Numbered from the stretch's first letter, positions 1 to 9,326 are shown. The stretch: DNA of 44,821 bases from Candidatus Pantoea gossypiicola (GCF_008632075.1 NZ_VWVM01000025.1:1-44821), one strand, 5' to 3'. Notes: generated by a model from the letters alone, not told the origin. Made by a program: numbers and translations.

Positions 1-91
1 TCATGTTGAATTTCCTTATCAGTTGTGGGGACAACAGATGAGGAGTTTGACATGGGCAGGTCTTTACAGGCAGAGCCAGAACCGAGGCGAT

Positions 92-118
92 AACCACGTC
101 CATAGGACGTGGTTTTAA
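92..118 (+). terminator. Hairpin with short T run at the window edge
   Basis: A 10-bp perfect stem with a 3-base loop spans 92-114 and is followed by TTTTAAG. It looks like an intrinsic terminator for a plus-strand gene whose body lies outside the window. The 1-90 sequence before it contains no gene I can recognise. A TnpB/IS605-type element end is another possibility. Confidence 0.45.
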
Positions 119-123
119 GTTGG

Positions 124-151
124 CAATAAAAAAGGGCGATTGCTCGCCCTC
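124..151 (-). terminator. cysS terminator
   Basis: Stem GGGCGA/TCGCCC at 134-149 is preceded on the plus strand by a run of six A. Read on the minus strand, this is a hairpin followed by a U tract, directly downstream of the cysS stop codon. Confidence 0.75.
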
Positions 152-157
152 TCCGGT

Positions 158-1543
158 TTATTTTCGACGCCAGCTGGAGCCCTGTGGTCCATCCTCGACG
201 ATGACCCCCAGCGCGTTAAGCTTGTCACGCGCGATGTCCGCTTCCGCCCAGGCTTTGGCTGCCCGCGCATCGGCACGGGCCTTCACCCAATGTTCGATCT
301 CGGCAACCTCTTCGTCATTCACCTGCGCGCCGCTTTGCAGAAACAGCTCAGGATCCTGCTGCAGGATGCCCAGCACGTTAGCCATCTCGCGCAGCTTCGA
401 CGCCAGACCATGTGCTGACGCGCCGTCCTCACTTTTCAGGCGGTTCACTTCACGCGCCATATCGAACAGCACTGAATAGGCTTCCGGGGTGTTGAAATCA
501 TCATCCATCGCACTGCGGAAACGCGCTTCAAACGCTTCGCCGCCGTGCGCTGGCACGCTGCTGTCGGTGTGACGCAGCGCGGTATAGAGACGTTCCAGCG
601 CCGCACGCGCCTGATTCAGATTATCTTCGCCGTAGTTAAGCTGGCTGCGATAGTGACCGGACATCAGGAAGTAACGCACGGTCTCCGCATCATAATGTTG
701 CAGCACGTCTCGCACGGTGAAGAAGTTGCCGAGCGATTTCGACATCTTTTCGCGGTCTACCATCACCATGCCGGAGTGCATCCAGTAGTTAACGTACGGA
801 CCGTCATGAGCGCAGCTCGACTGGGCGATTTCGTTTTCATGGTGCGGGAACATCAGGTCTGAACCACCGCCGTGGATATCGAAATGGGTGCCCAGCTGTT
901 TGCAGTTCATCGCCGAGCACTCGATGTGCCAGCCAGGACGGCCGTTGCCCCACGGTGATGACCAGGCGGGCTCATCCGCTTTGGACATCTTCCACAGCAC
1001 GAAGTCCATGGGATTGCGCTTCACGTCGGCGACTTCAACGCGTGCGCCCGCCTGCAGCTGCTCCAGATCCTGACGCGACAGCGCGCCATAATCGGTGTCG
1101 CTCAGCACATCAAACATTACGTCACCGTTGTCTGCCACATAGGCATGACCGCGAGCGATCAGCGTTTCCACCAGCTCGATGATTTCTGCGATGTGGCGGG
1201 TGGCGCGCGGTTCCTCGTCAGGTGGCAGAATGCCCAGCGCAGCGAAGTCGTTGTGCATCTCGCCAATCATACGGTTGGTCAGCGTTTCGATGCTCTCGCC
1301 GTTTTCATTGGCGCGTTTGATGATTTTGTCATCAATATCGGTGATGTTACGTACATAGTTAAGCTGATAACCGAGGTAACGCAGATAGCGCGCCACCACG
1401 TCAAACGCCACGAACGTCCGCCCATGACCAATGTGACAGAGGTCATACACCGTGATGCCGCAAACATACATCCCGATTTTACCGGCATGAATGGGTTTGA
1501 ATTCCTCTTTCTGTCGACTCAGGGTGTTATAAATCTTAAGCAT
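158..1543 (-). CDS. cysS: Cysteinyl-tRNA synthetase
   Basis: This cytoplasmic class I aminoacyl-tRNA synthetase charges tRNA-Cys with cysteine using ATP. The start at 1543 (MLKIYNTLSRQ) gives 461 residues, the usual family length; the open frame continues 39 codons upstream but that extension is not conserved. Visible motifs are the HIGH signature in the segment CHIGHG near residue 34, the zinc site with WHIECSAMN and HGGGSDLMFPHHENE in the middle, and the KMSKS loop (REKMSKSLGNFF). The gene is divergent from ppiB, as in E. coli, and ends at a strong intrinsic terminator. I see nothing unusual in it. Confidence 0.97.
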   Translation of the reverse strand: MLKIYNTLSRQKEEFKPIHAGKIGMYVCGITVYDLCHIGHGRTFVAFDVVARYLRYLGYQLNYVRNITDIDDKIIKRANENGESIETLTNRMIGEMHNDFAALGILPPDEEPRATRHIAEIIELVETLIARGHAYVADNGDVMFDVLSDTDYGALSRQDLEQLQAGARVEVADVKRNPMDFVLWKMSKADEPAWSSPWGNGRPGWHIECSAMNCKQLGTHFDIHGGGSDLMFPHHENEIAQSSCAHDGPYVNYWMHSGMVMVDREKMSKSLGNFFTVRDVLQHYDAETVRYFLMSGHYRSQLNYGEDNLNQARAALERLYTALRHTDSSVPAHGGEAFEARFRSAMDDDFNTPEAYSVLFDMAREVNRLKSEDGASAHGLASKLREMANVLGILQQDPELFLQSGAQVNDEEVAEIEHWVKARADARAAKAWAEADIARDKLNALGVIVEDGPQGSSWRRK

Positions 1544-1755
1544 TGAACGGTTCCGTTTTCGCGTGTGGTTGGCTTTTTTAAGTATCCAGACATTGTGCCG
1601 TATTTTTATCGCTCGCGCGACGCAAAGCAAGCCAACTGCGCCGTGCTGCTGACGCGTCATTGGAAATTATGATATAAGAACGGTCGACTAAAAGGGGTAC
1701 GCCAGTTAACAGCGCGATCCCGGCAACTGATCACAACCTTTACAGGACAACAAAA

Positions 1756-2250
1756 ATGGTAACTTTCCAGACGAACCATGGCGATATCGTAATCAAAACT
1801 TTCGATGATAAAGCGCCGGCAACCGTACAGAACTTCCTGGATTACTGCCGTGAAGGTTTTTACGACAACACCATTTTCCACCGCGTCATCAACGGCTTTA
1901 TGATTCAGGGCGGCGGCTTCGAGCCGGGCATGAAGCAGAAAGCAACCAAAGATGAAATCCAGAACGAAGCGAACAACGGTCTGAAGAACACCAAAGGTAC
2001 GCTGGCAATGGCACGTACCTCTGCGCCGCACTCTGCTACCGCGCAGTTTTTCATCAACGTGGCTGACAACGACTTCCTGAACTTCCGTGACGAAAGCGTT
2101 CAGGGCTGGGGCTACTGTGTATTCGCAGAAGTGGTTGAAGGCATGGACGTGGTCGAGAAGATCAAAGCCGTTTCTACCGGCCGCAGCGGCATGCACCAGG
2201 ATGTGCCAAAAGATGACGTCGTTATCCAGAAAGTGACCGTCAGCGAGTAA
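1756..2250 (+). CDS. ppiB: Peptidyl-prolyl cis-trans isomerase B (cyclophilin)
   Basis: This cytoplasmic cyclophilin catalyses cis-trans isomerisation of X-Pro bonds. The 164-residue protein is the standard short bacterial cyclophilin without a signal peptide. Family hallmarks are visible: FHRVINGFMIQGG (the active-site Arg) around residues 38-50, MARTSAPHSATAQFFIN in the middle, and the FAEVVEGMDVV region. A GGAC-type ribosome site precedes the ATG. The stop codon shares its final A with the start codon of lpxH, so the two are probably co-transcribed and translationally coupled. cysS lies divergently upstream. Confidence 0.96.
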   Translation: MVTFQTNHGDIVIKTFDDKAPATVQNFLDYCREGFYDNTIFHRVINGFMIQGGGFEPGMKQKATKDEIQNEANNGLKNTKGTLAMARTSAPHSATAQFFINVADNDFLNFRDESVQGWGYCVFAEVVEGMDVVEKIKAVSTGRSGMHQDVPKDDVVIQKVTVSE

Positions 2251-2966
2251 TGTCCCGCACGCTGTTTATCGCAGATCTCCATCTGTGTCAGGAAGAACCG
2301 GCGATTACCGCCGGTTTTCTGCATTTTTTACAGCGCGAAGCGCCCCACTGCGACGCGCTCTATATTCTCGGCGATCTGTTTGAAGCCTGGATTGGTGACG
2401 ACGATCCCAATCCACTGCATCAGCAGATTGCCAGTGCCCTGCGCGCCCTGCCGGTTCCCGTCTGCTTTATTCATGGCAACCGCGACTTCCTGATTGGCCG
2501 ACGCTTTGCGCGCGCCAGCGGCATGACGCTGCTGCCCGAAGAAAAGGTGCTGACGCTGTATGGTCATCGACTGCTGATCATGCACGGCGATACGCTCTGT
2601 ACGGACGATGCGGGTTATCTGCGCTTTCGCGCCAAAGTGCACAATCCGTGGATCCAGCGACTCTTCCTGGCGCTGCCACTATGGATACGTAAACGCATTG
2701 CCGCCCGGATGCGCGCCGACAGCAAACAGGCTAACCAGCACAAATCTCAGACCATTATGGATGTGAATCAGGATGCTGTGGCCGCGGCGATGCTGTGCCA
2801 GCAGGTGCCGCTGCTGATCCACGGCCACACCCATCGCCCGGCAATCCATACGCTGAGCCTGCAGGGTGAAATGGCGCAACGCGCGGTGCTGGGTGCCTGG
2901 CACAGCCGTGGCTCGATGATTCAGCTCGACGCCAGCGGCATTCAGCTTATCGAGTTCGACTTCTGA
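2250..2966 (+). CDS. lpxH: UDP-2,3-diacylglucosamine diphosphatase
   Basis: This calcineurin-like metallophosphatase cleaves UDP-2,3-diacylglucosamine to lipid X and UMP in lipid A biosynthesis, acting at the cytoplasmic face of the inner membrane. The 238 residues match LpxH. Metal-binding motifs appear in order: IADLHL at the N terminus, GDLFEAWIGDDD near residue 40, GNRDFL near 79, MHGDTLCTDD near 114, and HGHTHRP near 195. Its ATG overlaps the ppiB TAA by one base, and no alternative start is needed. Confidence 0.96.
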   Translation: MSRTLFIADLHLCQEEPAITAGFLHFLQREAPHCDALYILGDLFEAWIGDDDPNPLHQQIASALRALPVPVCFIHGNRDFLIGRRFARASGMTLLPEEKVLTLYGHRLLIMHGDTLCTDDAGYLRFRAKVHNPWIQRLFLALPLWIRKRIAARMRADSKQANQHKSQTIMDVNQDAVAAAMLCQQVPLLIHGHTHRPAIHTLSLQGEMAQRAVLGAWHSRGSMIQLDASGIQLIEFDF

Positions 2967-2995
2967 TCGCCGGTTAAATCCACGACATCTGGCCG

Positions 2996-3011
2996 ACGCA
3001 ACCGTTTTCCT
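2996..3011 (+). promoter_or_regulatory. PurR operator of purEK
   Basis: ACGCAACCGTTTTCCT matches the PurR operator consensus and, as I recall it, the E. coli purE operator. It lies about 85 bp before the purE ATG, where repressor-hypoxanthine would block the promoter. The assignment is by consensus and position. Confidence 0.85.
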
Positions 3012-3096
3012 TGCGTCGTTGTCATGCTATTCTCGGTGCCCTTCAAAACCTGTCCGCCCGGCCAGGTCTGTTTGTTTATTCACAGGAGTTGACCGC

Positions 3097-3603
3097 ATGT
3101 CATCCAACGCCCCGGCCCGCATCGCCATTGTTATGGGTTCCAGAAGTGACTGGGCCACCATGCAGTTCGCCGCTGAAATCCTCACCAGCCTGGACGTCCC
3201 TTTTCATGTTGAAGTGGTCTCTGCGCACCGCACCCCGGATAAACTGTTCAGCTTCGCCGAAACGGCAGCAGACAACGGTTATCAGGTGATTATTGCTGGC
3301 GCAGGTGGCGCGGCGCATCTGCCGGGAATGCTGGCAGCAAAAACCCTGGTGCCGGTGCTGGGTGTGCCGGTGCAGAGTGCGGCACTGAGCGGTGTCGATA
3401 GCCTCTATTCGATTGTGCAGATGCCGCGCGGTATTCCGGTCGGTACGCTGGCAATTGGTAAAGCGGGTGCAGCTAATGCCGCCCTGCTGGCCGCGCAGAT
3501 TCTGGCGCTGCATGACAGCGCGCTGGCGTCACGTCTGAATACCTGGCGTCAGAGTCAGACCGATGAGGTGCTGAACCATCCCGATCCGCGGGTGGATGCA
3601 TGA
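3097..3603 (+). CDS. purE: N5-carboxyaminoimidazole ribonucleotide mutase
   Basis: PurE converts N5-CAIR to CAIR in de novo purine synthesis, working with PurK. The ATG at 3097 follows CACAGGAG and gives 168 residues; the frame is open 26 codons further upstream, but that part shows no homology. Class I PurE motifs are visible: IVMGSRSDW near residue 10, SAHRTPDK near 42, and the glycine-rich AGAGGAAHLPGM near 70. The gene sits behind a PurR box, and its stop overlaps the purK start (ATGA), so the two are translationally coupled. Confidence 0.97.
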   Translation: MSSNAPARIAIVMGSRSDWATMQFAAEILTSLDVPFHVEVVSAHRTPDKLFSFAETAADNGYQVIIAGAGGAAHLPGMLAAKTLVPVLGVPVQSAALSGVDSLYSIVQMPRGIPVGTLAIGKAGAANAALLAAQILALHDSALASRLNTWRQSQTDEVLNHPDPRVDA

Positions 3604-4664
3604 AGCCGGTCTGCATACTGGGCAACGGCCAGTTAGGTCGTATGCTGCGTCAGGCGGGTGAACCGCTGGGTATTGCGGTCTATCCGGTGGGTCTGGACGC
3701 CGACCCTGCCGCGCTTCCTATCGCCGACAGCGTGATCACCGCCGAAATCGAGCGCTGGCCGGAAACGGCGCTGACGCGGGAACTGGCGAGCCATCCGGCT
3801 TTTGTTAATCGTGATATTTTCCCACGTCTGGCCGATCGCCTGACGCAGAAACAGCTGCTGGATCAGCTGGGACTGGCCACCGCGCCGTGGCAGTGGCTGG
3901 CGGACAAGAGCGAATGGCCAGCGGTGTTTGATTCACTGGGCGAGCTGGCAATTGTGAAAAGCCGCACGGGGGGGTATGACGGACGGGGTCAGTGGCGTCT
4001 GCGTGCTGATGAAACGCACCAGCTGCCGGATGCGTGCTATGGCGAATGTATCGTTGAGCAGGGCATCAACTTTTCCGGGGAAGTGTCACTGGTCGGCGCG
4101 CGCGGTCACGATGGCAACGTCGTGTTCTATCCGCTGACGCATAACCTGCATCAGGACGGCATTCTGCGCACCAGCGTGGCACTGCCGCAGGCGGATCCGG
4201 CACAGCAGCAGCAGGCCGAAACGATGCTGAGCGCGATCATGCAGGTGTTGAATTACGTGGGCGTGATGGCGATGGAGTGTTTCGTGACGCCTGCCGGGTT
4301 GCTGATCAATGAATTAGCACCGCGTGTGCACAACAGTGGTCACTGGACGCAGAACGGTGCGTCGATCAGCCAGTTTGAGCTGCATCTGCGCGCCATTCTT
4401 GGGCTGGCATTGCCGCAGCCGGTGGTGTTTGCGCCGTCGGTGATGGTCAATCTGATCGGCACTGCCGTGAATCTCAGCTGGCTGCAACAGCCGCTGGTGC
4501 ATCTGCACTGGTATGACAAAGAGGTGCGTCCGGGTCGTAAGGTGGGTCACCTCAATCTGACCGACAGCGATGCAGAGCGGCTGAAAGCGGCGCTGAATGC
4601 GCTGGTCCCTCAGCTACCGGAAGAATACGCCAGCGGCATCGCCTGGGCCGTTGAAAAGCTGTAG
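3600..4664 (+). CDS. purK: 5-(carboxyamino)imidazole ribonucleotide synthase
   Basis: PurK is an ATP-grasp enzyme that carboxylates AIR to N5-CAIR with ATP and bicarbonate, feeding PurE. The 354 residues equal the family length. The N terminus (CILGNGQLGRML) is the typical nucleotide-like fold, and the ATP-grasp core includes KSRTGGYDGRGQW near residue 120 and NELAPRVHNSGHW near 240. It is the second gene of the purEK operon, with a 4-bp overlap, and is followed by two hairpins. Confidence 0.97.
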   Translation: MKPVCILGNGQLGRMLRQAGEPLGIAVYPVGLDADPAALPIADSVITAEIERWPETALTRELASHPAFVNRDIFPRLADRLTQKQLLDQLGLATAPWQWLADKSEWPAVFDSLGELAIVKSRTGGYDGRGQWRLRADETHQLPDACYGECIVEQGINFSGEVSLVGARGHDGNVVFYPLTHNLHQDGILRTSVALPQADPAQQQQAETMLSAIMQVLNYVGVMAMECFVTPAGLLINELAPRVHNSGHWTQNGASISQFELHLRAILGLALPQPVVFAPSVMVNLIGTAVNLSWLQQPLVHLHWYDKEVRPGRKVGHLNLTDSDAERLKAALNALVPQLPEEYASGIAWAVEKL

Positions 4665-4712
4665 TTTCCCGTAACCCGCTTGCGGATTACGGGTGCGGTC
4701 TGAATGAAGGTC

Positions 4713-4738
4713 AAAGGCGGCCTGGTGCCGCCTTATTT
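4713..4738 (+). terminator. purEK terminator
   Basis: Stem GGCGG/CCGCC at 4716-4732 is followed by TTATTTC. A second hairpin (CCCGTAA/TTACGGG, 4668-4693) lies just before it without a T run. Together they separate purK from the converging ybbP gene. Confidence 0.55.
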
Positions 4739-4748
4739 CAGCCCTGCT

Positions 4749-7166
4749 TTACGCCGCATCAAACTTCCTGAACAGCGCCTTTCCTTTCAGTAACCGGATC
4801 CCCAGCCAGCCGCCGCACAGCGACAGCAGCAGCGCGCCACACAACGGCAACGCCAGCCACAGTGTCCAGTCCGGCTGCCAGGGGAAGTCGAAAATCTTCG
4901 TCTGTAATCCCCACAGCGCCGCCTCCGCGCCTATAGCCGCCGCCACACCTGAAACCACGCCGAGCAGCGCAAACTCGCACCACAGCGTGGTGCGCAGCAG
5001 GCGTTTACCGGCACCCAGCGTGCGATAGACCACCAACTCCTGCCGGCGCTGGCGCATCCCGACCTGAATCTGCGCCAGCAGCAGCAACACACCGCAGGCC
5101 GTGACCAGCACCACCATGATCTCCAGCGCCTGGCTGACCTGCGTCAGTACCTGACCGATCTGCCGCATAATGCTGCCGATATCCAGCAGACTCAGCGTGG
5201 GAAAGGCGCGGTTCAGCTGCGCCAGCAGAGCAGGATTGGCCTCCATGCGGAAGCTGGTGAGCCAGGTCTGGGGCTGGCTGTCGAGCGCGCCCGGCGGGAA
5301 GATAAAGAAGAAGTTCGGCTTCAGACTTTCCCAGTCCACTTTACGCAGGCTGGTAATACGGGCGCTGAACGTCTGCGTATCGCCGTCGAACGTCAGGGTA
5401 TCGCCGAGCTTCAGCCCCAGACGCTCCGCCAGTTCCACCTCCATCGACACTTCACCGGCCTTCGGCGGCCAGCTGCCAGCTACCAGCGGGTTGTGATCCG
5501 GGCGGTCCGCCAGCTCTGTCAGGTTAAGCTCGCGGTTAAGGGCATTATCCAGTTTCGGATCGGCCGGTTTACCGTTGAGTTCGCTAAGCCGCACCCGCGC
5601 AATCGGATAGAAAGTTTCGGGCTTAATCTGGTGCGCTTGCAGGAAATCGCGCACCTGCGGCACCTGATCCGCCGTCATGTTGAGCAGGAAGAAGTTCGGG
5701 CTGTCTGCCGGTAACTGCTGCTGCCAGCGATCCAGCAGATCGCCACGCATCACCAGCAGCAGCGCCAGCAGCATAAACGACAGGGAAAAGGCCGCGAGCT
5801 GGCTCAGCGTCATACCGGGCTGGCGCAGTAGCCGGTTGATCGCCAGTCGCAGCGCCAGATTACGCACCACCAGCCGACGCAGCAGCAACAGGGTTCCCCA
5901 GCCGAGTAACGCCAGTAATGCTGCCAGCACCACCACACCCGCCAGCAGCGCCCAGAGCATTTTACTGCCACCGACCAGCAGCGCTAACAGCGTGACGACC
6001 ACCGCGATCATTACCGGAATATAAAATTTCAGTGGCCAGAGATTTGCCACTGCATCGCGCCGCAGTACGCGCAGCGGCTGGGTTGCCAGCAGCAGACGAT
6101 AGGGACGCAGCCCCACCAGCAGCGAAATCACAAACAGCGATCCCACTGCCCAGATCCACGGCCAGACGCTGGCCGCCGGTAAGCTGGCGGGCAATACGGG
6201 TTTCAGCATCGCCATCAGGATCGCTTCCACGCCCTGCCCCACAACGCCTCCGGCAATCGCCGCCAGCAGCAACACCGCCAGCCACTGACCGATGATCAAA
6301 CGCTGCAACGCGCCCTGCGTCGCGCCCAGGGTTTTCAGCACCGCAACCAGATCGTAGCGGCTGCGGCAATAATGACTCATGGCGACCGCCACGGCCGCAA
6401 TTGCCAGCATCAGCGTCAGTAAGGCCGAGAGCAGCAGGAACTGCTGCGCGCGCTGCATCGAACGGCCCAGCGCATCTTCCGAGTTCTCCACGCTGATCCA
6501 GCGCTGGTCCGCTTTCAGTTGCGGTTCAATCCAGCGGTCATAGCGGGCCAGTTGCTCAGAATTACCGGAGAATTTATAGCGCCAGGTAATACGGCTGCCA
6601 GGCTGAATCGCACCGGTTTTGCCAGCATCCGCCAGATTGATCAGCAGACGTGGTGCCATCTCAAAGGGGTTAAAGCCGCCATCCGGCTCCTGAATGACCT
6701 CTCCGCTGATGCGCAGCTGGGTATCGCCGACTTCCAGCGTATCGCCCACATTCAGGTTCAGCAGCGCCATCAGGCGCGGTGCCGCCAGCGCGGTGCCTGC
6801 CTGCGGTCTCAGCCCCGGCGGCTGCGTCTGCAGCGTGCCAAACATCGGGTAGCGGTCATCTACCGCTTTGACGGAGGCGAGCTGCGGTGACTGATCCGCA
6901 AAGGTCATGGTCATGAAGGTGAGCTGAGAACTGACCGTCAGGCCGGTTTCCCGCGCCTTTTCCAGCCAGGCTTCGGGCGCAGCATCAGTGCTGCGCAACG
7001 TGCGGTCACCGGCCATAAAATCACGGCTCTGCTGATTCAGCCCTTTTTCCATGCGATCGCTGATTGATCCCAGCGCCAGCACGCAGGCCACCGCCAGCGT
7101 CAGGGCCAGCCAGACAATCAGCAGCGAGGGCGAACGCCACTCGCGCCAGAACCAGCGCCAGATCAT
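4749..7166 (-). CDS. ybbP: ABC transporter permease YbbP (FtsX/MacB family)
   Basis: This large inner-membrane permease partners the YbbA ATPase; the transported substrate is not established, though lipid or lipoprotein handling has been proposed for the family. I chose the ATG at 7166 because it overlaps the ybbA stop (ATGA) and has GGAGG upstream, giving 805 residues; a GTG four codons earlier is possible. The N terminus (MIWRWFWREW) and first membrane segment match E. coli YbbP. Further hydrophobic clusters occur near residues 245-480 and at the C terminus, separated by large periplasmic domains, as in FtsX-type permeases. Confidence 0.93.
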   Translation of the reverse strand: MIWRWFWREWRSPSLLIVWLALTLAVACVLALGSISDRMEKGLNQQSRDFMAGDRTLRSTDAAPEAWLEKARETGLTVSSQLTFMTMTFADQSPQLASVKAVDDRYPMFGTLQTQPPGLRPQAGTALAAPRLMALLNLNVGDTLEVGDTQLRISGEVIQEPDGGFNPFEMAPRLLINLADAGKTGAIQPGSRITWRYKFSGNSEQLARYDRWIEPQLKADQRWISVENSEDALGRSMQRAQQFLLLSALLTLMLAIAAVAVAMSHYCRSRYDLVAVLKTLGATQGALQRLIIGQWLAVLLLAAIAGGVVGQGVEAILMAMLKPVLPASLPAASVWPWIWAVGSLFVISLLVGLRPYRLLLATQPLRVLRRDAVANLWPLKFYIPVMIAVVVTLLALLVGGSKMLWALLAGVVVLAALLALLGWGTLLLLRRLVVRNLALRLAINRLLRQPGMTLSQLAAFSLSFMLLALLLVMRGDLLDRWQQQLPADSPNFFLLNMTADQVPQVRDFLQAHQIKPETFYPIARVRLSELNGKPADPKLDNALNRELNLTELADRPDHNPLVAGSWPPKAGEVSMEVELAERLGLKLGDTLTFDGDTQTFSARITSLRKVDWESLKPNFFFIFPPGALDSQPQTWLTSFRMEANPALLAQLNRAFPTLSLLDIGSIMRQIGQVLTQVSQALEIMVVLVTACGVLLLLAQIQVGMRQRRQELVVYRTLGAGKRLLRTTLWCEFALLGVVSGVAAAIGAEAALWGLQTKIFDFPWQPDWTLWLALPLCGALLLSLCGGWLGIRLLKGKALFRKFDAA

Positions 7167-7849
7167 TGCTCCTCCCACAATTTTCCGTCGCGCAGCCGCA
7201 GACGACGATCGCAGCGCGCCGCCAGTTGCTCGTCATGCGTCACCAGAATCAGCGTGGTGGCGAAGTCGCGATTAAGGGAAAAGAGCAAATCGGCGATGCG
7301 ATCACCGGTTTTGCGGTCAAGGTTGCCAGTTGGCTCATCGGCAAACAGCAGACCCGGACGACCACTGAAGGCGCGGGCCAGCGCGACACGCTGCTGTTCG
7401 CCGCCTGACAGCTGAGCGGGCAGATGATGCAGACGTTCACCCAGCCCGAGCAGCGACAAAAGTTCCCGTGCCTGTTCGCGGCTCTGGCGGTCGCTGTCGC
7501 CGCGCAGGAGTGATGGCAGCTGGACGTTCTCCAGCGCATTCAGGGTCGGCACCAGCATGAATGACTGAAACACAAAGCCGACCTGCCGGGCACGCAGGGC
7601 CGCACGCTGCTCTTCGTTCATCTGGTGCAGCGGCTGCCCCAGCAGATGAACTTCGCCGCTGCTGCCATCGTCCAGCCCGGCCAGGATTCCCAGCAGGGTT
7701 GACTTGCCGGAGCCGGACTCGCCAATCAGCGCAATGGTCTCGGCTGGTTTGACAACCAACTCAACTCCGGTAAGGATGGTTAACTGATGCTCTCCCTGAC
7801 CGACGGACTTAATAAGATGATGAACTTCAACAATGTTTTCCGCTGGCAT
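7163..7849 (-). CDS. ybbA: ABC transporter ATP-binding protein YbbA
   Basis: This cytoplasmic ATPase subunit of the YbbAP transporter belongs to the LolD/MacB-type subfamily. Of 228 residues, the Walker A motif GESGSGKST is near residue 43, the Q-loop FVFQSFMLVPTLNA near 93, the ABC signature LSGGEQQRVALARA near 147, Walker B LLFADEPTGNLD near 166, and the switch His in LVTHD near 204. It overlaps ybbP by 4 bp. Its 5' end overlaps the 5' end of divergent tesA by 33 bp, so the promoters of each gene lie inside the other. Confidence 0.95.
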   Translation of the reverse strand: MPAENIVEVHHLIKSVGQGEHQLTILTGVELVVKPAETIALIGESGSGKSTLLGILAGLDDGSSGEVHLLGQPLHQMNEEQRAALRARQVGFVFQSFMLVPTLNALENVQLPSLLRGDSDRQSREQARELLSLLGLGERLHHLPAQLSGGEQQRVALARAFSGRPGLLFADEPTGNLDRKTGDRIADLLFSLNRDFATTLILVTHDEQLAARCDRRLRLRDGKLWEEQ

Positions 7850-8443
7850 TATCCCTTCCTGTTATTGATTCTTCTGATGGTGTCGCGTCTTGCTGCTGCA
7901 GATACCCTGATGGTGCTGGGCGACAGCCTGAGTGCAGGCTATCGGATGTCTGCCACCGCCGCCTGGCCCAGCCTGCTCGATAAGCAGTGGCAGCAGAAAC
8001 CGAAAGTGGTCAACGCCAGCATCAGCGGCGATACTGCCGCACAGGGACTGGCGCGTCTGCCTGCGCTATTAAAACAGCATCAGCCGCAATGGGTGTTAAT
8101 CGAACTGGGCGGTAACGATGGTCTGCGCGGTTTTCCGCCTGACGCTATCGCGCAGAATCTGAGTAAAGTGATCGACGATGTCAAAGCCGCCAATGCAAAG
8201 CCGCTGCTGATGCAGATCCGCCTGCCCGCCAACTATGGCCGCCGCTACACCGAGGCGTTCAGCGGCATCTATCCTGGCCTGGCACAGCAGCATGATATTC
8301 CTCTGGTGCCCTTTTTCATGGAGCAGGTCTATCTGAAACCCGAGTGGATGCAACAGGATGGCATTCATCCCAGTCCTGATGCTCAGCCGTTTATCGCCGG
8401 ATTAATGGCAAAAGAACTGGCCCCCTTAGTTAAGCAGCCGTAG
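7817..8443 (+). CDS. tesA: Multifunctional acyl-CoA thioesterase I / protease I / lysophospholipase L1
   Basis: TesA is a periplasmic SGNH hydrolase that cleaves acyl-CoA, lysophospholipid and some ester substrates. The start MMNFNNVFRW matches E. coli TesA and gives 208 residues; the frame opens 10 codons earlier. A signal peptide of about 27 residues ends at RLAA, leaving a mature ADTLMVLGDSLS. SGNH blocks are visible: GDSLSAGY with the nucleophile Ser37, the Gly of block II, GGNDGLRG, and DGIHP with the catalytic Asp and His near the C terminus. The 5' end overlaps divergent ybbA. Confidence 0.95.
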   Translation: MMNFNNVFRWHYPFLLLILLMVSRLAAADTLMVLGDSLSAGYRMSATAAWPSLLDKQWQQKPKVVNASISGDTAAQGLARLPALLKQHQPQWVLIELGGNDGLRGFPPDAIAQNLSKVIDDVKAANAKPLLMQIRLPANYGRRYTEAFSGIYPGLAQQHDIPLVPFFMEQVYLKPEWMQQDGIHPSPDAQPFIAGLMAKELAPLVKQP

Positions 8444-8473
8444 CGCGTCCGGATGCGCAAAAAGGGTAAAGAA

Positions 8474-9247
8474 ATGCAAAAAACCATTCTGATTACAGGT
8501 TGTTCCAGCGGTATTGGCCTGGTCGCCGCGCACGATCTGCTGGCGCGGGGTTATCGTGTAATCGCCGCCTGCCGAAAAGCCGACGATGTCGCCCGCATGA
8601 ACACGCTGGGTTATACGGGCATCCAGCTCGATCTCGACGATCCGCAGAGTGTCGATCGGGCAGCGGATGCGGTGCTCGCGCTCTGCGATAACCGTCTGGC
8701 TGCACTGTTTAACAATGCCGGTTTTGGTCTGTATGGCCCGCTGCACACACTCTCACGTCAGCAGCTGGAGCAGCAGTTTTCCAGCAACTTTTTCGGCGTC
8801 CATCAGCTGACGCTCAGGCTGTTACCGGCGCTGCAGGCCAGCGGCGATGGACGCATTGTTAATACCAGCTCGGTGCTGGGCCTGATCTCCACGCCTGGCC
8901 GGGGTGCCTATGCCGCCAGTAAATATGCGCTGGAAGCCTGGAGCGATGCGCTGCGTCTCGAAGTACGTAATAGCGGCATCCGGGTCAGCCTGATTGAACC
9001 CGGCCCGATTGAGACCCGCTTTACCGACAATGTGACGCAGGGGGAACAGCATAACCCGGTGCGTAACCCGGGTATCGCGGCACGCTTTACCCTGCCAGCG
9101 GAAGCCATTCTGCCTAAACTTCGTCACGCACTCGAGAGTAAACATCCACGTTTGCGCTATCCGGTGACGCTGGTCGCACACGTCATGAGCCTGCTGAAAC
9201 GGTTACTGCCAGGCTGGATGCTGGATCGCATTTTGCGCAGCCATTAA
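8474..9247 (+). CDS. ybbO: Short-chain dehydrogenase/reductase YbbO
   Basis: This NADP-dependent SDR family oxidoreductase is described for E. coli as acting on aldehydes, including long-chain ones. I chose ATG 8474, preceded by AAGGGTAAAGA, over ATG 8453; it yields 257 residues starting MQKTILITG. The cofactor motif TGCSSGIG is near residue 8, NNAG near 80, and the catalytic Ser/Tyr-x3-Lys in NTSSVLG and YAASKYA near 135-155. The C-terminal hydrophobic segment may associate with membrane. It follows tesA closely, as in E. coli, so the pair may be co-transcribed. Confidence 0.92.
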   Translation: MQKTILITGCSSGIGLVAAHDLLARGYRVIAACRKADDVARMNTLGYTGIQLDLDDPQSVDRAADAVLALCDNRLAALFNNAGFGLYGPLHTLSRQQLEQQFSSNFFGVHQLTLRLLPALQASGDGRIVNTSSVLGLISTPGRGAYAASKYALEAWSDALRLEVRNSGIRVSLIEPGPIETRFTDNVTQGEQHNPVRNPGIAARFTLPAEAILPKLRHALESKHPRLRYPVTLVAHVMSLLKRLLPGWMLDRILRSH

Positions 9248-9326
9248 TCAGCCATGCGCAATAGCGCTTGAAGCCGGGCCGGTTGGCCCCATATTCTTAG
9301 AACACTTTTTGCAAAGAGACTTCTCC

